From the NCBI GenBank assembly GCA_910587825.1, contig CAJUNJ010000001.1:181175-245174 (forward strand): a stretch of DNA of 64,000 nucleotides, given 5' to 3'. This stretch comes from an uncultured Christensenellaceae bacterium (GTDB lineage: Bacteria > Bacillota > Clostridia > Christensenellales > Borkfalkiaceae). Of this stretch, positions 1 through 7,681 are shown one piece after another (positions within the stretch are counted from its first letter, which is position 1; each line of letters begins with the position of its first letter). The notes under the pieces are model-generated. The model was given only the letters and a program-made list of their open reading frames with translations. It was not told the DNA's origin and ran no database searches. The position numbers and the translations under genes were made by a program.

Positions 1-38
1 TACATAGTATGCAAAAATTAAAAACAATGACATAAAAT

Positions 39-74
39 AATAATCCGCCCGCATAAGCGTGTGGATTATTTTTT
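39..74. terminator. Bidirectional intrinsic terminator
   Basis: The arms AATAATCC (39-46) and GGATTATT (63-70) pair, with a nested CGC/GCG stem inside. On the plus strand the hairpin runs into a T tract at 69-74. On the minus strand it ends in a weaker T-rich stretch. It sits directly beside the duplicated tRNA 3' end at 74-92. No protein gene is supported between 1 and 232: the one long reading frame there crosses the tRNA and two hairpins. Confidence 0.5.
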
Positions 75-92
75 GGAGCCAATAGCCGGATT
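74..92 (-). repeat. Duplicate of the tRNA-Thr 3' end
   Basis: Bases 74-92 match 233-251, the CCA end and T-arm side of the tRNA-Thr gene, at 18 of 19 positions in the same orientation. The rest of a tRNA (acceptor 5' strand, D arm, anticodon arm) cannot be found next to it. It may be an attachment-site scar from an element that used the tRNA 3' end, or a decayed tRNA copy. The roughly 140 bases between the copies hold only the tRNA terminator and sequence I do not recognise. Confidence 0.5.
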
Positions 93-198
93 TTGCGCAT
101 TATTTTCTGAATTCTTTTATAATTTTGGGCGCAAAGCTTCGGGCTTTGCCCTCGTGCGAACCGACTTCATGCGTTTCAAACCGCTAAATAAATTACAC

Positions 199-231
199 AA
201 AAAAACCGTAACGTTTAGTTACGGTTTTTTT
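199..231 (-). terminator. Terminator of the tRNA-Thr gene
   Basis: An AAACCGTAAC/GTTACGGTTT inverted repeat with a five-base loop is followed on the minus strand by a run of T. It begins two bases after the encoded CCA of the tRNA, so it ends the tRNA transcript. Confidence 0.8.
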
Positions 232-232
232 G

Positions 233-308
233 TGGAGCTAATAGCCGGATTCGAACCGGCGACCTGCTGATTACGAATCAGCTGCTCTACCAGCTGAGCC
301 ATATTAGC
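233..308 (-). tRNA. tRNA-Thr (anticodon CGU)
   Basis: Read on the minus strand, the sequence folds as a full cloverleaf. The acceptor arms are GCUAAUA and UAUUAGC, the D arm contains AGCUGGUA, and the T loop is UUCGAAU between GCCGG and CCGGC. The anticodon stem GCUGA/UCAGC closes the loop UUCGUAA, which gives anticodon CGU and reads ACG threonine codons. The CCA end is encoded. A promoter lies upstream (340-367) and a terminator directly downstream. Confidence 0.95.
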
Positions 309-339
309 ATCATTATATCGTACCGACGAAAGTAATACC

Positions 340-367
340 ATTATATCAAATTTAGTAAATATTGCAA
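340..367 (-). promoter_or_regulatory. Promoter of the tRNA-Thr gene
   Basis: A minus-strand TATAAT (340-345) and TTGCAA (362-367) are separated by 16 bases. The predicted start is about 25 bases before the mature tRNA. A second TATAAT lies closer to the gene but has no matching -35. Confidence 0.55.
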
Positions 368-455
368 GCGTTTTTAAGCTAAGTGTGAAATATTTTTTGC
401 TTTATCCCAACGACGCGATTAACATAAAATATTTAAAGCCGAAATATGCTATATT

Positions 456-1133
456 ATGTTAAAAAGAATGCGGGGCGCGGGGTTTTTTATTTCGATAGTC
501 GGCGTTTTGGCTGTTACGTTAATCATTTGCGTTTGCGCGTTTGCCTGCAACGGCGGTAAAATTAAATTTAACGCCAAGTATTACTTTGTATGCTACCGCA
601 TTGCCGACGACGCAATTTCGGCAAGTTCGCTTTCGGGAACGGTTTCAAGCTACGGCGGGGCCGGCTATATATTGAATTACAAAAACAGTTATTACGTAAC
701 GGTTTCCTGTTACTACACCGAACGCGACGCGCAAGCCGTATGCGACAGTCTGAAAAAACGCGACCTTGACTGTTCGGTACTTAAAACCGAAATTACGCAG
801 TTTAAACTTAAAGGATTTTCGGCACAGCGCAACGCTCAGCTATATTTGGGCAACTTGAATACCCTTGACGCGCTTTCCGCCCTTGCCTACGATTGCGCAA
901 ACGGGCTTGACACGGGCGAGTTTACGCAAAGCAAGGCAAAAGAAGTTGTCTCTGCCATTAAAAGCGGGCTTAACGGTCTGCTTGCCGCCAATCCCTCAAA
1001 CTGTTTTACGGAAAAGCTTATGCGTCTTTGCGCAGAATGCGACGACAAACAAAAGGGCTTTTTATATTCCAAAGATATGCGTTACCTGCAAATTGCGCTA
1101 ACCGACACTGTCATAAACACCGTGCTTAATTAA
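456..1133 (+). CDS. Membrane-anchored SPOR-like protein
   Basis: The 225-residue protein starts with a basic stretch and one hydrophobic segment (about residues 9-31) ending near a Cys, so it is either membrane-anchored or secreted. Residues about 65-115 have the alternating pattern of a SPOR domain: a hydrophobic strand, an aromatic YYVTVSCYY strand, a helix with DAQAVCDSL, then a final strand. SPOR domains bind peptidoglycan stripped of stem peptides at septa. The C-terminal half is helical with no recognised domain. The next gene, 47 bases on, encodes a peptidoglycan-type deacetylase, which supports a wall or spore-cortex role. The ribosome site is weak, and an in-frame ATG four codons downstream is also possible. 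The family call is inferred from pattern only. Confidence 0.6.
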   Translation: MLKRMRGAGFFISIVGVLAVTLIICVCAFACNGGKIKFNAKYYFVCYRIADDAISASSLSGTVSSYGGAGYILNYKNSYYVTVSCYYTERDAQAVCDSLKKRDLDCSVLKTEITQFKLKGFSAQRNAQLYLGNLNTLDALSALAYDCANGLDTGEFTQSKAKEVVSAIKSGLNGLLAANPSNCFTEKLMRLCAECDDKQKGFLYSKDMRYLQIALTDTVINTVLN

Positions 1134-1180
1134 TTTTTAAAATTACTTGTAAAATATGGAATTATGCACAAAATACGGAT

Positions 1181-1882
1181 ATGAACAGAAATTTTACCGC
1201 TTTTTGTGCGGCTATGCTTGCATTTGCAATTATGCTGGTTATATGCGGAGGGTTTTGGATAAGGGACACTGCTTTTTCGTTTGCGCAGACAGACAATAAC
1301 GAAAGCTTGGTTAAAAGCGTTTATCTGACTTTCGACGACGGGCCCAGCGATAGGGTTACTCCGAAAATTTTGGACGTGCTTGCGGAAGAAAACGTCAAAG
1401 CCACGTTCTTTATAATAGGAAAGCAAGCCGAATCCCGAAAATATATACTTGAAAGGCAGTTTAAGGAAGGACATACCATTGCCGTCCACTCCTACACGCA
1501 CAAGTACGGTGAAATTTACTCTTCGCCGGAAAGTCTTATAAAGGATATAGACTTGTGCAACAAGGTAATTAAAAGTGTAACGGGCGGGTATTCTTCGGTC
1601 TACCGCTTCCCCGGCGGAAGCTTCGGTCTGAGCGAAAAACTTGTTTCGGCAGTGTCCGCGCACGGTATGCGGTACGTCGACTGGAACGCTTCCGTACGCG
1701 ACGCGGAAATATGCAACCCTACCCCTGCACAGCTTTACCAATCCGCCGTTACAACTGCTTCAAAGACTGAAAACGTTGTGCTTCTCGCACACGATTCTAC
1801 CACCAAAACCGCAACAGCCGAGGCATTAAAGGATATAATAAAATATTTTAAAAACGAAGGATACATTTTCGAGGCATTTTAA
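1181..1882 (+). CDS. Polysaccharide deacetylase (NodB homology domain)
   Basis: The 233-residue protein has an N-terminal hydrophobic signal or anchor (about residues 5-28) followed by a complete NodB domain. Visible motifs are TFDDGPS with the catalytic base and metal Asp pair, HSYTH with the two metal-binding His, RFPGGS, and the late LLAHDS segment. Enzymes of this family remove acetyl groups from N-acetylglucosamine or N-acetylmuramic acid in the wall or spore cortex. The length and single-domain layout resemble the sporulation deacetylases of the PdaA/PdaB group. The exact substrate cannot be read from the sequence. It lies in tandem with the SPOR-like gene and is followed by a terminator. 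Confidence 0.88.
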   Translation: MNRNFTAFCAAMLAFAIMLVICGGFWIRDTAFSFAQTDNNESLVKSVYLTFDDGPSDRVTPKILDVLAEENVKATFFIIGKQAESRKYILERQFKEGHTIAVHSYTHKYGEIYSSPESLIKDIDLCNKVIKSVTGGYSSVYRFPGGSFGLSEKLVSAVSAHGMRYVDWNASVRDAEICNPTPAQLYQSAVTTASKTENVVLLAHDSTTKTATAEALKDIIKYFKNEGYIFEAF

Positions 1883-1888
1883 AAATCT

Positions 1889-1924
1889 GGGCGCGCTTCC
1901 GTTTCTGAAAGCTCGCCCGCTTTT
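1889..1924 (+). terminator. Terminator after the deacetylase gene
   Basis: GGGCGCGCTT (1889-1898) pairs with AAGCTCGCCC (1909-1918) with one internal mismatch and is followed by a short T run. It lies seven bases past the deacetylase stop codon. Confidence 0.65.
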
Positions 1925-1927
1925 AAT

Positions 1928-1944
1928 TATGTTAAATTAACATA
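1928..1944. repeat. Perfect 17-base inverted repeat
   Basis: TATGTTAA and TTAACATA flank a single central A. The symmetry and size fit a dimeric repressor site. It lies between the deacetylase terminator and the small phage-like cassette, but no matching regulator gene is present. Confidence 0.4.
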
Positions 1945-1966
1945 TCAAGCGCAAAGTAGTTGGTAT

Positions 1967-2017
1967 TTACGCTTTACGCGCCGTGCCGCCAGCCAATGCC
2001 TGATATGATTGTGACAT
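1967..2017 (-). CDS. Candidate 16-residue peptide ORF
   Basis: An ATG at 2017 is preceded, five bases upstream, by a strong AAGGAGG Shine-Dalgarno. It opens a 16-codon frame (MSQSYQALAG..., ending ARKA) stopped by TAA. It lies just downstream of the terminator of the two-gene phage-like cassette. The ribosome site is stronger than those of most genes here, which is the main reason to list it. No family is recognised. It could also be the truncated start of a lost gene. Confidence 0.3.
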   Translation of the reverse strand: MSQSYQALAGGTARKA

Positions 2018-2035
2018 TTATCCTCCTTTTTTGCA

Positions 2036-2063
2036 TTAAAAAAGCACGGCTTACGTCGTGCTT
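2036..2063 (-). terminator. Terminator of the phage-like two-gene cassette
   Basis: AAGCACG and CGTGCTT (2042-2063) form a hairpin, followed on the minus strand by six or seven T. It sits just past the stop of the 82-residue gene. Confidence 0.8.
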
Positions 2064-2072
2064 ATAATTTTA

Positions 2073-2321
2073 TTATTCTATACCCGCAAGCAATAAGACT
2101 TGTTGTAGAAATTTTTCGCCGTCATCGTATTGCGTACATAGCTCTATTACCTTGTCCATCGCTTTAAGCTCATCACCGTAATGTTCTTCCATTTGTTCTG
2201 AACAAGCTATAATACAAGCAGACTTAATTATATTTTCTTTGTCAAAGCCTTTACTTTTAGCGAGTTTACCAAATTCTTCTACTTTTTTACCGAATTCTTC
2301 AAGCTTTTCATTATCATTCAT
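2073..2321 (-). CDS. Small acidic helical protein of unknown function
   Basis: The 82-residue protein is acidic and predicted almost wholly helical, with heptad-like repeats near the N-terminus (EEFGKKVEEFGKLAK). Its start codon lies one base after the stop of the upstream gene carrying the HPRDGDGKFT motif, so the two are probably translationally coupled. I recognise no family. A two-gene phage or mobile-element cargo pair, such as a small effector and its partner, is possible but unproven. Confidence 0.6.
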   Translation of the reverse strand: MNDNEKLEEFGKKVEEFGKLAKSKGFDKENIIKSACIIACSEQMEEHYGDELKAMDKVIELCTQYDDGEKFLQQVLLLAGIE

Positions 2322-2322
2322 T

Positions 2323-2712
2323 TTATAAATTCCCTAATTTATCTATTATTTTATAAAGGTGGTCATTGCTTTTACAACGTAAAGTACTCTTAACCTTAGG
2401 TTTTTTATAAGTTCCGTTTGCTACAACCAATACATTGCTATCTTTCGTTTCAATCGGTATAAGCATATCGCCATTCGAAGTCTTGGTAACGCTATGCCCT
2501 TCCGCCTTAATTTTTCCTATACGCTCATAAAACATCGCCCATTCTTGCCGAGATAGTTGCGGCTTGCGACTCTCAGACAATTCGCTCGGTGATATTTCTT
2601 CCGTATCATAAATGCGTTTAGCTTCTTCGAGTTTTTCTTCTCTGCTGTTACCGTTTCCATCCGTAAACTTACCGTCACCGTCGCGCGGGTGTTCGCTTTC
2701 GTCGAATTTCAT
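2323..2712 (-). CDS. Phage-related protein with HPRDxxGKFT motif
   Basis: The 129-residue protein opens with FDESEHPRDGDGKFTDG. This motif is seen in phage minor head and portal-associated proteins and in toxins carried by phage-like elements. The C-terminal half (about residues 60-129) is a mixed alpha/beta region with no catalytic signature I can name. A good AAAGGAG site lies nine bases before the ATG. It forms a coupled pair with the downstream 82-residue gene, and the cassette ends in a terminator. A broken reading frame lies just upstream, so this is probably what survives of a larger integrated element. Confidence 0.6.
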   Translation of the reverse strand: MKFDESEHPRDGDGKFTDGNGNSREEKLEEAKRIYDTEEISPSELSESRKPQLSRQEWAMFYERIGKIKAEGHSVTKTSNGDMLIPIETKDSNVLVVANGTYKKPKVKSTLRCKSNDHLYKIIDKLGNL

Positions 2713-2743
2713 TATATCATACTCCTTTAAATTTTACAACTGT

Positions 2744-2902
2744 TTAAGTGGCAACGGGCGCGTCGTAATATAATTTCGTCGCGTACTCTAAGCTGTCGAT
2801 TTTGTCGTCGCGCTGCTGTTTTTTAATAACTTCTATGGTCTTGGGTTTAAGTATCCTGCGGTAATTTAAAATTATAAAGACGCAACGAATCCATAGTTTA
2901 GG
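2744..2902 (-). pseudogene. C-terminal remnant of an unidentified, probably phage, gene
   Basis: On the minus strand an open frame of about 53 codons runs from a TGA at 2903-2905 to a TAA at 2744-2746, without a plausible start codon. Its translation is protein-like and charged (KPKTIEVIKKQQRDDKIDS, ending YYDAPVAT). A short, different frame opens with ATG inside it. The position upstream of the HPRD-motif gene suggests the 3' end of a deleted phage structural or packaging gene. Identity is not established. Confidence 0.4.
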
Positions 2903-2924
2903 TCACTTTAATTCTAAAACTTTT

Positions 2925-2951
2925 AAAAAAAATCCGGCGTTATTAAACGCC
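2925..2951 (-). terminator. Terminator of the pyrimidine operon
   Basis: GGCGTT (2936-2941) and AACGCC (2946-2951) close a four-base loop, followed on the minus strand by GGA and eight T. It lies about 55 bases after pyrE and marks the operon end. Confidence 0.8.
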
Positions 2952-3005
2952 AGACCTAAAAAAGTTTTATTACACTAACTGTTTTACTTAGTTTGCCAAT
3001 CAATA

Positions 3006-3662
3006 TTACTCCACGCCGTAGGTTGCGCGGTATTCTTTCATTTTACCGAGATATTCTTTGCCTTCTATTATACCCTCTTCTATTGCCGAAATAATGTCGG
3101 TCATAGCGACTATCGAATAGACCTTCACGCCGAACTCTTTATAAACTTCCTGCACGGCGGACAGGTTGCTTTCAAGCCCGCGTTCCATTCTGTCTACTGA
3201 AATTACCATACCCGCGATTTCTACGTTTGCCGCCTGTTTAAGTTTTGGAAGCATTTCCCTCAGGGCTTTGCCAGAAGTCATTACGTCTTCTATAAGTATA
3301 ACCCTTTCGCCGTCGGTAAGCTGTTTACCGACAAACAGACCTCCTTCGCCGTGGTCTTTTACTTCCTTTCTGTCAAAGCAATAATTCAAATCGGCATTAT
3401 GATTTGCATAAAGCGCAACCGCCGTGGTTACCGCAAGAGGTATGCCCTTATATGCCGGACCGACAAGAGTTTGCGCCTCTATTCCGTTTTCAACTATGCA
3501 GTTGGCGTAATATTCGCCCAGCTTTGCAAGCTGCGCACCCGACTTGTAGTTTCCGGTATTTATAAAGTAAGGGGCTTTTCTTCCGCTTTTAAGCGTGAAC
3601 TCGCCGAATTTGAGTACGCCGTTTTCAACCATAAATTTAATGAATTGCTGTTTATAAGTCAT
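3006..3662 (-). CDS. pyrE: Orotate phosphoribosyltransferase
   Basis: This 218-residue cytoplasmic enzyme joins orotate to PRPP to make orotidine 5'-monophosphate. The PRPP-binding loop VILIEDVMTSGKAL is at residues 121-134. The flexible catalytic loop is FDRKEVKDHGEGG (96-108). The N-terminal FTLKSGRKAPYFIN segment is typical of PyrE. The length is normal. A ribosome site AAGGAG precedes the ATG. It is the last gene of the pyr operon, separated from pyrD by a two-gene ABC transporter, and is followed by a terminator. Confidence 0.97.
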   Translation of the reverse strand: MTYKQQFIKFMVENGVLKFGEFTLKSGRKAPYFINTGNYKSGAQLAKLGEYYANCIVENGIEAQTLVGPAYKGIPLAVTTAVALYANHNADLNYCFDRKEVKDHGEGGLFVGKQLTDGERVILIEDVMTSGKALREMLPKLKQAANVEIAGMVISVDRMERGLESNLSAVQEVYKEFGVKVYSIVAMTDIISAIEEGIIEGKEYLGKMKEYRATYGVE

Positions 3663-3675
3663 AATAACTCCTTTT

Positions 3676-5241
3676 TTATTTATCGCAAAGTTTTGTATTT
3701 TTCAGACAAAACAGGCATATGCCCGAAATTAAAATATAAATTACGTCAAGTCCCGCCATAAGATAAGCTATCGGCACGGTTATCATACTGCCGAGCATAA
3801 ATATCAAAAGCGGCGGAATTATCCCGACGATAACGGATATATTTGTAGCCGCGCTGCGTTTTACTACGGCGGCTTCCGACGTCCAGTCGTATTTGGGGAA
3901 TTTGACGTTCATCAACATACCGAACAGCGCAGAAAACAGCGCAAACGCAATTACCGTTGCAAACAATAGCACTGATTGCGCCGCGGATAAGCCGAGCGAA
4001 AAGGTCATTACAGCCGCGCATATCAATCCCGCCGTTCCGGACAGCGTAAGGCTCATCAATACCTTAGCCATAAGAATTTTAAACGCCGACACGGGCAGAG
4101 AGAATATCACCCATCTACGGTTGCCTTCAAGCGAAAGCGCGTAAGACGTAGGAATTGTCATACCGATCATAAACGCCATAAGCGGGCAGACAGAAAATTT
4201 AAGTTCTTCTACGGTCGCGGGGTCAAACGCATTAAACGGGTTAAAAAACAGCGACGCAACGCTTGCTATAACAAGCAGCAACAGCCCTGCCGTCGAATTA
4301 ATGAGATATGTCGGCGTTGATATAAGCCTTGCAAATTCGTTTTTATACATCGCAGAAAACGACGAACCCGCTTTAATGTTTTTAAGTTCGAACTTCCCCG
4401 ACGAATTGCGCGAAATCAGCTTGGCATTGATTTTAAGATAGAACTTTGCCAGCACGGCGACGAAAGCCGCGGCGAAAGCAAGACTTGCGGCAACAAGAAT
4501 AATTACCCAGTAAAATCCGTTACCCGACATACTTTGCTGCAACAGCCAAGCAGGGGGATAAACGAGAAGCATTTTTTTAAGCGTTTCCGCACCAACATTT
4601 ACCACCCCGCCGTTGCCCGCATAAGAAAGCAGGAACGAAAGTGCCATTACGGCAATTACGGCGATTGCCGAAAAAATTGCCTGTAATATTGCTTTATGGC
4701 GCATTCTACCGGTTGCAGCCATAATAAGCGTGCTTAAAATATTAGAAATTACCAAAGGAATTACGGGACTTACTATAAGTGCGATTAACGTATAAATAAG
4801 CCTGTCAAAGCGGAATGCGCCGAATGCGAAAGCGACAACCGTACACGGTATCATAACCACTGCGCAGAACGCAAAGTTTACGATATACGAAGTGAGCAGA
4901 CGCGAAATGAGAATGTCTGATTTTTTTACGGGCAGCGACACAAGCATATCGTAGTCCTTTACCGCAAACAGTATGTGCGCGCCGCGTAAAAGCGTAAACG
5001 TAAGCGTCATCAACGAAGAAATTGCAAACGACAGCGATATTATATAATCCGTAAGACCGAGTTCCGCAAACATTACGGCATAAATGCTTACGAAAGCTAT
5101 CATAAGCACGCCGAAAAGCGCGTAAAGCCCTAATACAAGTCCCGTTTTACGCTTTTCGCTTTTATTATCCGAATAGCGTAATTTGTTGAAGCCTGTTATT
5201 CCGGCAAGATGGACTTTGGTCAATATAAGCCAGTTTTTCAT
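3676..5241 (-). CDS. ABC-2 type transporter permease
   Basis: The 521-residue integral membrane protein has about 12 predicted hydrophobic segments and no large soluble domain, apart from a loop around residues 270-310. It overlaps the upstream ATPase gene by four bases (ATGA), so the two form one transporter. The pattern fits ABC-2 exporters. The substrate is unknown. Its place between pyrD and pyrE puts it under the pyrimidine promoter, which may reflect a nucleotide- or envelope-related role or simple hitch-hiking. An AAGGAG site serves the next gene pyrE 14 bases on. Confidence 0.8.
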   Translation of the reverse strand: MKNWLILTKVHLAGITGFNKLRYSDNKSEKRKTGLVLGLYALFGVLMIAFVSIYAVMFAELGLTDYIISLSFAISSLMTLTFTLLRGAHILFAVKDYDMLVSLPVKKSDILISRLLTSYIVNFAFCAVVMIPCTVVAFAFGAFRFDRLIYTLIALIVSPVIPLVISNILSTLIMAATGRMRHKAILQAIFSAIAVIAVMALSFLLSYAGNGGVVNVGAETLKKMLLVYPPAWLLQQSMSGNGFYWVIILVAASLAFAAAFVAVLAKFYLKINAKLISRNSSGKFELKNIKAGSSFSAMYKNEFARLISTPTYLINSTAGLLLLVIASVASLFFNPFNAFDPATVEELKFSVCPLMAFMIGMTIPTSYALSLEGNRRWVIFSLPVSAFKILMAKVLMSLTLSGTAGLICAAVMTFSLGLSAAQSVLLFATVIAFALFSALFGMLMNVKFPKYDWTSEAAVVKRSAATNISVIVGIIPPLLIFMLGSMITVPIAYLMAGLDVIYILISGICLFCLKNTKLCDK

Positions 5242-5960
5242 TTGTTTTCCAAAATCTCCATAAATACCGTTTCAAGGCTGGAATTACCGCGGACTTCTTC
5301 TATATTTCCGCTTGCAATAATCTTACCGCCCTTTATTATGGCTATTTTGTTGCAAAGCTTTTCCGCCACGTCGAGTACGTGAGTAGAAAAGAAAATAGCG
5401 CTGCCCTGTTCGCACATTTCCTTGAACACGTTTTTAAGCTTAAACGCCGCCTCCGGGTCAAGCCCGACGAAAGGTTCGTCCAAAATAAGAAGTTTGGGCG
5501 AATGGACAAGCGCGCTTATTATTACAAGCTTCTGCTTCATTCCGTGCGAATATGAAGATATCAGTTTGCCGAGGTCGTCGCGTATGCGGAACATATCGGC
5601 ATATTTTACAATGCGCTCCGCTCTCGTCCGTTGGTCGACCCGGAAAATATCCGCAATATAATTCAGATACTGCGTACCCGTAAGAAAGTCGTAAATGTCG
5701 GGATTGTCCGGTATATAAGCGCAAATCGATTTGCAGACAACGGGTTCCTTCTTCACATTGTGTCCGTCGATATAAATTTCGCCCTGTTCGAAATCGAGTA
5801 TACCGCTGACGGCGCGCAGAGTTGTCGTTTTACCTGCGCCGTTCTGTCCTATGAAGCCGTAAATATCCCCCGCCTCTATTTCAAGCGAAAGGTCTTCCAC
5901 CGCTTTTTTATTTCCGCCGTAAGTCTTTGAAAAGTTTTGTATTCGCAATATTTCCTGCAT
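5238..5960 (-). CDS. ABC transporter ATP-binding protein
   Basis: The 240-residue nucleotide-binding subunit has Walker A GQNGAGKTT (38-46), a diverged signature YSHGMKQK (137-144) in place of LSGGQ, Walker B LLILDEP (157-163), and a late switch His in STHVLD. The YSHGMKQ variant is typical of ATPases paired with ABC-2 permeases. It starts 16 bases after pyrD with a strong AAAGGAGA site and overlaps its permease by ATGA. The transported compound is not evident. Confidence 0.88.
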   Translation of the reverse strand: MQEILRIQNFSKTYGGNKKAVEDLSLEIEAGDIYGFIGQNGAGKTTTLRAVSGILDFEQGEIYIDGHNVKKEPVVCKSICAYIPDNPDIYDFLTGTQYLNYIADIFRVDQRTRAERIVKYADMFRIRDDLGKLISSYSHGMKQKLVIISALVHSPKLLILDEPFVGLDPEAAFKLKNVFKEMCEQGSAIFFSTHVLDVAEKLCNKIAIIKGGKIIASGNIEEVRGNSSLETVFMEILENK

Positions 5961-5976
5961 TAGTTCTCCTTTTTAC

Positions 5977-6888
5977 TCAGTTGAGCTGTAACGCTCCTAC
6001 AATTTCGTTGACGTCCTTTATTCCGTGACCGTCAAGCCACAAGTTGAGATTTGTTAAAATTTCGGGCATAGCGTAAGCGTTTGAGAAGTTTGCCGTACCC
6101 ACCTGAACCGCGCGCGCGCCGGCCATCATAAATTCTACCACGTCGCTTGCACAGGTTATGCCACCCATACCTATTACGGGAATATCCACGGCGTGCGCGG
6201 CTTCGTAAACCATTCTGACGGCAATAGGCTTTATACCCGCGCCCGAAACGCCGCCCGTATTGTTTGCGATTAACGGCCTGCGTCTTTCAATATCTATCAC
6301 CATACCCGTAAGGGTGTTGATAAGCGAAATACAGTCGGCTCCGCCGTCCTGCGCCGCCTTGGCGTTTACGGCTATGCTTTCGACGTTGGGCGAAAGCTTG
6401 ACCATAAGCGGCGTGCTTTTAAGCGAACTTTTTGCAACCGCCGTAACTTTTTTTATACTTTCGGGCTTGACGCCGAACGCCATACCGCCAGCCTTTACGT
6501 TGGGACAGGATATGTTAAGTTCAACAAAGTCTACAATTCCGTCGAGTTTTGCGCAGATTTCTCCGTAGTCTTCGAAAGTCTTGCCCGCAACGTTAGCCAC
6601 GATAACGACTCCTTTTTCTTTAAGGAACTGCAAATCGGATTTAATGAAATGCTCTACCCCCGGATTCTGCAATCCGACAGCATTTAAAATCACGCTTCCA
6701 CCCTCTGCTATACGCGGAACAGGGTTGCCCGTACGGGGTTCGAGCGTCATTCCCTTGGTGCTTATTCCGCCGAGAACGGAAATATCGTAAAGCTCGTTAT
6801 ATTCTCTGCCGAAACCGAAAGTTCCGCTTGCCGCAATCAGCGGGTTTTTGAAATCTACCCCGCATATGTTTACTTTTAACTGTGCCAT
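5977..6888 (-). CDS. pyrD: Dihydroorotate dehydrogenase B, catalytic subunit
   Basis: The 303-residue FMN enzyme oxidises dihydroorotate to orotate. The class 1 active-site loop NISCPN carries the catalytic Cys at residue 128. The substrate- and FMN-binding stretches GTFGFGREY, NAVGLQNPG and GMGGI are present. The adjacent pyrK shows that it is the class 1B form, which passes electrons through an iron-sulfur flavoprotein to NAD. This suits an anaerobe. An AAGGTG site precedes the ATG. It sits 27 bases after pyrK. Confidence 0.96.
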   Translation of the reverse strand: MAQLKVNICGVDFKNPLIAASGTFGFGREYNELYDISVLGGISTKGMTLEPRTGNPVPRIAEGGSVILNAVGLQNPGVEHFIKSDLQFLKEKGVVIVANVAGKTFEDYGEICAKLDGIVDFVELNISCPNVKAGGMAFGVKPESIKKVTAVAKSSLKSTPLMVKLSPNVESIAVNAKAAQDGGADCISLINTLTGMVIDIERRRPLIANNTGGVSGAGIKPIAVRMVYEAAHAVDIPVIGMGGITCASDVVEFMMAGARAVQVGTANFSNAYAMPEILTNLNLWLDGHGIKDVNEIVGALQLN

Positions 6889-6915
6889 TTGTCACCTTTA
6901 TAACTTAATTTACGC

Positions 6916-7677
6916 TTATAATTCGACTTCGTTTATATCGAATACGGGACCGTCCTTGCATACGCGGGCGTTTTCTCCGTCGTGTTTTTTGCAGACGCAG
7001 ACAAGACACGCGCCTACGCCGCAACCCATTCTCTCTTCAAGAGATACAAGGCAAGGCGTATTTATGCCGCGGGCGGTCAATTTTTGTTTAAGTACTTTAA
7101 GCATAACGGGCGGACCGCACGCTATTATAAGATCTGCCTTTATGTTTTCGGCGTCGTCAAGATAGGCATCGACCGCGTTGCCCTTTTTGCCGTAACTGCC
7201 GTCGTCCGTGACGACGGTAAGCTTTTTGGATTTTTCAAGCTCGTCGGTAAGGCAGACGGCATTTTTATTTCTGAAACCGATATATGAATAGAAATTTTTA
7301 TCTCCGCAGTATTCGCGCACGGTTGCAATGAGCGGGAAGATACCGACTCCGCCGCCTATTACGGCGACATTCCTTTTATCGCCGAGGTTGAACCCGTTGC
7401 CGAGCGGAAGCAAAACTTTAAGCTTTTGCCCCTTTTCCGCCTTTGCAAGATTGCGCGTGCCTTCGCCCTTTAACTGATAGCATACGGTAACGTCGTCGCC
7501 CTCGGCTTTCATTACGCCGAGCGGACGGCGGAGAAGTTGGCTGTTATCTCCCGTAGAAAGATTTACAAACTGTCCGCCGTGTATTTCGCCGACGCTTTCG
7601 GACAGCGTAAGGGTCATCATATAAATATTTTCGGCAATAGCATAATTGCTTTTAACCGTTGCAAGTACGTCTTTCAT
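6916..7677 (-). CDS. pyrK: Dihydroorotate dehydrogenase B, electron transfer subunit
   Basis: The 253-residue partner of PyrD carries FAD and one [2Fe-2S] cluster. The FAD-binding RRPLGV motif is at 50-55, the NAD-side glycine loop IGGGVGIFPL at 107-116, and the cluster ligands are Cys219, Cys224, Cys227 and Cys240 in the usual C-x4-C-x2-C-x12-C spacing. It starts four bases after pyrF with no clear Shine-Dalgarno, so translation is probably coupled. With PyrD it forms the NAD-linked complex. Confidence 0.95.
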   Translation of the reverse strand: MKDVLATVKSNYAIAENIYMMTLTLSESVGEIHGGQFVNLSTGDNSQLLRRPLGVMKAEGDDVTVCYQLKGEGTRNLAKAEKGQKLKVLLPLGNGFNLGDKRNVAVIGGGVGIFPLIATVREYCGDKNFYSYIGFRNKNAVCLTDELEKSKKLTVVTDDGSYGKKGNAVDAYLDDAENIKADLIIACGPPVMLKVLKQKLTARGINTPCLVSLEERMGCGVGACLVCVCKKHDGENARVCKDGPVFDINEVEL

Positions 7678-7681
7678 AATT

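Noticed and set aside
61..270. 69-codon plus-strand reading frame
   Set aside because: It runs antisense through the tRNA-Thr gene, its terminator and the duplicated tRNA end. Its two IAGF stretches come from the tRNA repeat, not from a protein family.
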